Notes under the pieces: model-generated
What the model was told of the DNA's origin: nothing
The model's input: only the letters and a program-made list of their open reading frames with translations
The model's database searches: none
Origin: JAAYAN01 sp964437215
GTDB taxonomy: Bacteria > Bacteroidota > Ignavibacteria > Ignavibacteriales > Melioribacteraceae
Assembly: GCA_964437215.1 (NCBI GenBank)
Contig: CAYTFZ010000004.1
Span: 12,074 to 76,073, forward strand
DNA: 64,000 bases
Direction: 5' to 3'
Position numbers and translations under genes: made by a program
Shown here: positions 61,887 through 64,000 of the stretch, in pieces
Layout: the number at the start of each line of letters is the position of its first letter
How positions within the stretch are numbered: the stretch's first letter is position 1

Positions 61887-63293
61887 ATGAGCGGTTTATT
61901 CGGAAGCATTTCCAAAGATACGTGCGTTTTTGATGTTTTTTACGGAACTGATTATCATTCGCATCTTGGAACAAAAAGAGCTGGGTTAGCTTTTTATTCG
62001 GAAGAAAAAGGATTTCAGCGGGCAATTCACAGTCTGGAAGACGGTTATTTCAGGAATAAATTTGAGAAAGATATAAGCGGTTTTTCGGGTAATATAGGAA
62101 TTGGAGTTATAAGCGATACCGAAGCGCAGCCGATACTTGTAACTTCGCATCTGGGCAGATTCGGGGTTGCAACTGTAAGCAAAATTGCAAATATAGAAGA
62201 GTTGGAAAAAAGGTGCCTTGTGCAGAAAAAAACTTTTTCGGAAATAAGCAGGGGAGCAATAAATCCTACAGAGTTAGTTGCAATGCTGATTTCGGAAGGC
62301 GATGATTTTACTTCGGGCATCGAGAATGTTTTTAATCTGATAAAAGGATCTTGTTCGCTGCTGGTTATAACCGGCGGCAGCATAATTGCCGCGCGCGATA
62401 AATTAGGAAGAACTCCGTTGATGATTGGAAAAAAAGACGGAGCTTATGCTGTTGCAAGCGAAACCTCGGCATTCCCGAATATAGGTTACGAAGTTGAAAG
62501 GTTTTTGGGCCCCGGCGAAATTGTAAAAATTACTGCCGGCGGAATTGAGCAACTTCGCAAGCCGGACGATAAAATGCAGGTCTGTGCATTTTTATGGGTT
62601 TATTTCGGGTATCCGCCTTCATTTTACGAAGGGATAAATGTTGATGAATGCAGATACAGATGCGGCGCCGCGCTTGCAAAGGACGACGATGTAAAAGCCG
62701 ATTTTGTTGCCGGCATTCCGGATAGCGGAATAGGACACGCAATGGGTTACAGCAACGAAAAGAAACTTCCGCTTAAAAGACCTTATGCAAAATATACCCC
62801 AACCTGGCCGCGCAGTTTTATGCCGCAAAGCCAGGTGCAGCGCGATTTGGTTGCAAAGATGAAGCTTATTCCCAATGAATCGATTATTAAAGATAAATCC
62901 TGTGTTTTTTTAGATGACTCGATTGTACGGGGTACTCAATTAAAAGATAACGTTGTGGATTTGCATAAAGCCGGCATAAAAGAAATTCATATGCGGATTG
63001 CCTGTCCGCCTTTAACGTTTCCGTGTGAATTTTTGAATTTCAGCCGTTCGCGTTCGAGTATGGATTTGGCAACTCATACAGCAGTGCACCAGCTTGAAGG
63101 GAATAAGGATTTTGATATGAAAGAATATTCGGAATATGACAGCGAAAAATACAATGCAATGGTAGAGCAAATCCGGAAAAATCTAAATGTTACATCGCTT
63201 AAGTTTCAAAAATTGGAAGATTTAATTGAAGCAATCGGGCTTCCTAAAGAAAAAATATGCACTCATTGCTGGGACGGCTCGAGTTATTTTTAA
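61887..63293 (+). CDS. PurF-like amidophosphoribosyltransferase paralogue without N-terminal cysteine
   Basis: 468 residues with an AAGGAG site. The N-terminal glutaminase-like domain starts MSGLFGSISKDT: position 2 is Ser, not the nucleophile Cys found in PurF. The nearby Ntn elements also differ: GNIGIGVISDTEAQ where PurF has GHxRYST, and HLGRFGVATVSK where it has HNGN. The C-terminal phosphoribosyltransferase half is intact, with FLDDSIVRGTQLKD (the PRPP loop) and a final CTHC like the Fe-S cluster cysteines of Bacillus PurF. So PRPP binding is probable, glutamine hydrolysis doubtful. No pur genes are adjacent. Confidence 0.85.
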   Translation: MSGLFGSISKDTCVFDVFYGTDYHSHLGTKRAGLAFYSEEKGFQRAIHSLEDGYFRNKFEKDISGFSGNIGIGVISDTEAQPILVTSHLGRFGVATVSKIANIEELEKRCLVQKKTFSEISRGAINPTELVAMLISEGDDFTSGIENVFNLIKGSCSLLVITGGSIIAARDKLGRTPLMIGKKDGAYAVASETSAFPNIGYEVERFLGPGEIVKITAGGIEQLRKPDDKMQVCAFLWVYFGYPPSFYEGINVDECRYRCGAALAKDDDVKADFVAGIPDSGIGHAMGYSNEKKLPLKRPYAKYTPTWPRSFMPQSQVQRDLVAKMKLIPNESIIKDKSCVFLDDSIVRGTQLKDNVVDLHKAGIKEIHMRIACPPLTFPCEFLNFSRSRSSMDLATHTAVHQLEGNKDFDMKEYSEYDSEKYNAMVEQIRKNLNVTSLKFQKLEDLIEAIGLPKEKICTHCWDGSSYF

Positions 63294-63309
63294 ATTAACG
63301 GAGAAAAAA

Positions 63310-63735
63310 ATGAAAAATCTTTTTTTAATTATTTTTGCTTTTACAACTTTTATATGCGCCCAAACCCCCGAAGAGAAGGCAGCCAGAGAGCTTATGATTG
63401 TTTCGAAATCGGCAGATATGGGTATTCAGATGATTGATCAATTGATTGAAATGCAGAAGCAGCAGCATCCTTCTGTAGGCGACGAGGTTTGGAGTTCTAT
63501 CCGGAGCGAATTTAATTCGGATGAGCTGATAAATATTCTTGTTCCTATTTATGTTAAAAATTTTACTCTGGCTGAAATGAATGAAATTATTGCATTTTAC
63601 AAATCGCCGATAGGGCAGAAAGTTATTGATAAAATGCCTGCAGTAATGCAGGAGGCAATGCTTGCCGGACAGCAATGGGGAGTTACCGTACTTAATAAAA
63701 TGACCGAGCGCCTTAAAGAAAAAGAACAGAAGTAA
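63310..63735 (+). CDS. Exported DUF2059 protein
   Basis: 141 residues from ATG 63310 with GGAGA upstream. An N-terminal signal peptide (LIIFAFTTFICAQ) is followed by a compact helical domain ending in DUF2059: YVKNFTLAEMNEIIAFYKSPIGQKVIDKMPAVMQE. The domain is common in Gram-negative envelopes, function unknown. It lies 16 bases after the PurF-like gene on the same strand and is likely co-transcribed. Confidence 0.85.
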   Translation: MKNLFLIIFAFTTFICAQTPEEKAARELMIVSKSADMGIQMIDQLIEMQKQQHPSVGDEVWSSIRSEFNSDELINILVPIYVKNFTLAEMNEIIAFYKSPIGQKVIDKMPAVMQEAMLAGQQWGVTVLNKMTERLKEKEQK

Positions 63736-63768
63736 ATAAGAATGAATAGGGGATAGTTAAGAATTAGA

Positions 63769-63797
63769 AACGGCAGCTTGTATTAAAAGTTGCCGTT
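63769..63797 (+). terminator. Hairpin, weak terminator
   Basis: Stem AACGGCAGCTT / AAGTTGCCGTT with one G:U pair; no T run follows, so termination is doubtful. Confidence 0.4.
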
Positions 63798-63905
63798 ATC
63801 GAAGCGATTTCCTATAAAGTTAAAACTACTTTCTATACGAGCTGTGCTGCTCGAAAACCTCTTAACCCCTTATGCAATATATACATTTTTGTGTGGTCGT
63901 ACTTT

Positions 63906-64000
63906 TCAATTTTCTAATATACACTTCAATTCTTCACTCGTCATTGATGGACTAAATTCAGTTATTTCATAGTCTGCTAAGTCGTTTTTGTAAAAAGGAT
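63906..64000 (-). CDS. Possible C-terminal end of a protein that runs off the window
   Basis: On the minus strand a frame is open from the right edge for about 31 codons and ends at TGA (63906-63908). The end reads PFYKNDLADYEITEFSPSMT and then SEELKCILEN. Composition looks protein-like, but the piece is too short for a family call. Confidence 0.3.
   Translation of the reverse strand, partial: PFYKNDLADYEITEFSPSMTSEELKCILEN

Overview
The window reads as chromosomal DNA from an AT-rich, free-living, Gram-negative bacterium, most likely of the Bacteroidota/Chlorobiota superphylum and, by my reading, of the Ignavibacteria type. The best single sign is the type IX secretion (T9SS) C-terminal sorting domain at the end of the 37932-40382 protein, with the NYPNPFNPST and GVYLYRL signatures common in Ignavibacteria. 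Lipoproteins, outer-membrane barrels ending in aromatic residues, an AddB-like nuclease and TAnnTTTG-type promoter boxes agree with this. No rRNA, tRNA, CRISPR array, transposase or phage gene was recognised. Genes are densely packed on both strands. The only gene-free stretch over 300 bases is 12432-12738.

Layout. 1-3463: end of a cell-surface polysaccharide operon (ATP-grasp, two GNAT-fold transferases, flippase). 3541-4407: a lone acetylglutamate-kinase-like gene. 4484-7566 (-): MmcQ/YjbR protein, Lgt, a hypothetical protein and an RsmF-like rRNA methyltransferase. 7690-11982 (+): tail-specific protease, YbaK, a 54-residue basic protein and a KamA-family radical SAM enzyme. 12018-15707 (-): DUF4332 protein, Nfu, RsmI-like methyltransferase and ProS. 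16022-17335: a MORN-type repeat protein. 17339-20874: two cation/proton antiporters of different families, the second with a frameshift before its RCK domain. 20867-22804: an ExbD-like orphan and two lipoproteins. 22934-33600: PafA-like phosphatase, thioredoxin, chemoreceptor, M28 peptidase, PrmA, histidine kinase and AddB-like nuclease.

33757-43148: a carbohydrate-active region with a GH10 xylanase, a DUF5060/DUF4038 glycosidase, a T9SS-secreted DUF3160 protein and two outer-membrane barrels, interrupted by a thioredoxin and an M14 carboxypeptidase. 43205-47823 (-): redox and metal-cofactor genes (TrxB, glycosyltransferase, QueG, Rieske, MBL hydrolase, ferredoxin). 48012-49916 (-): an Lrp/AsnC regulator directly upstream of glnA. 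50091-53566 (-): SucC, then a permease and amino-sugar kinase pair. 53790-61166 (+): two small proteins, then a secA - glnB - TPR lipoprotein - AlbA_2 operon. 61193-64000: a SpoU methyltransferase, a PurF-like protein without the N-terminal cysteine, and a DUF2059 protein.

Working together: nitrogen control appears twice (glnA with an Lrp regulator, PII beside secA); export and envelope functions recur (Lgt, SecA, T9SS cargo, a possible PorW-like TPR lipoprotein); and the GH10/GH140-like genes suggest plant-polysaccharide use. I see no obvious new defence or mobile system. The strongest candidates for follow-up are the in-frame GC-rich palindrome in the T9SS domain (40163-40182), the PurF paralogue that lacks the catalytic cysteine, and the surface-polymer operon at the left edge.
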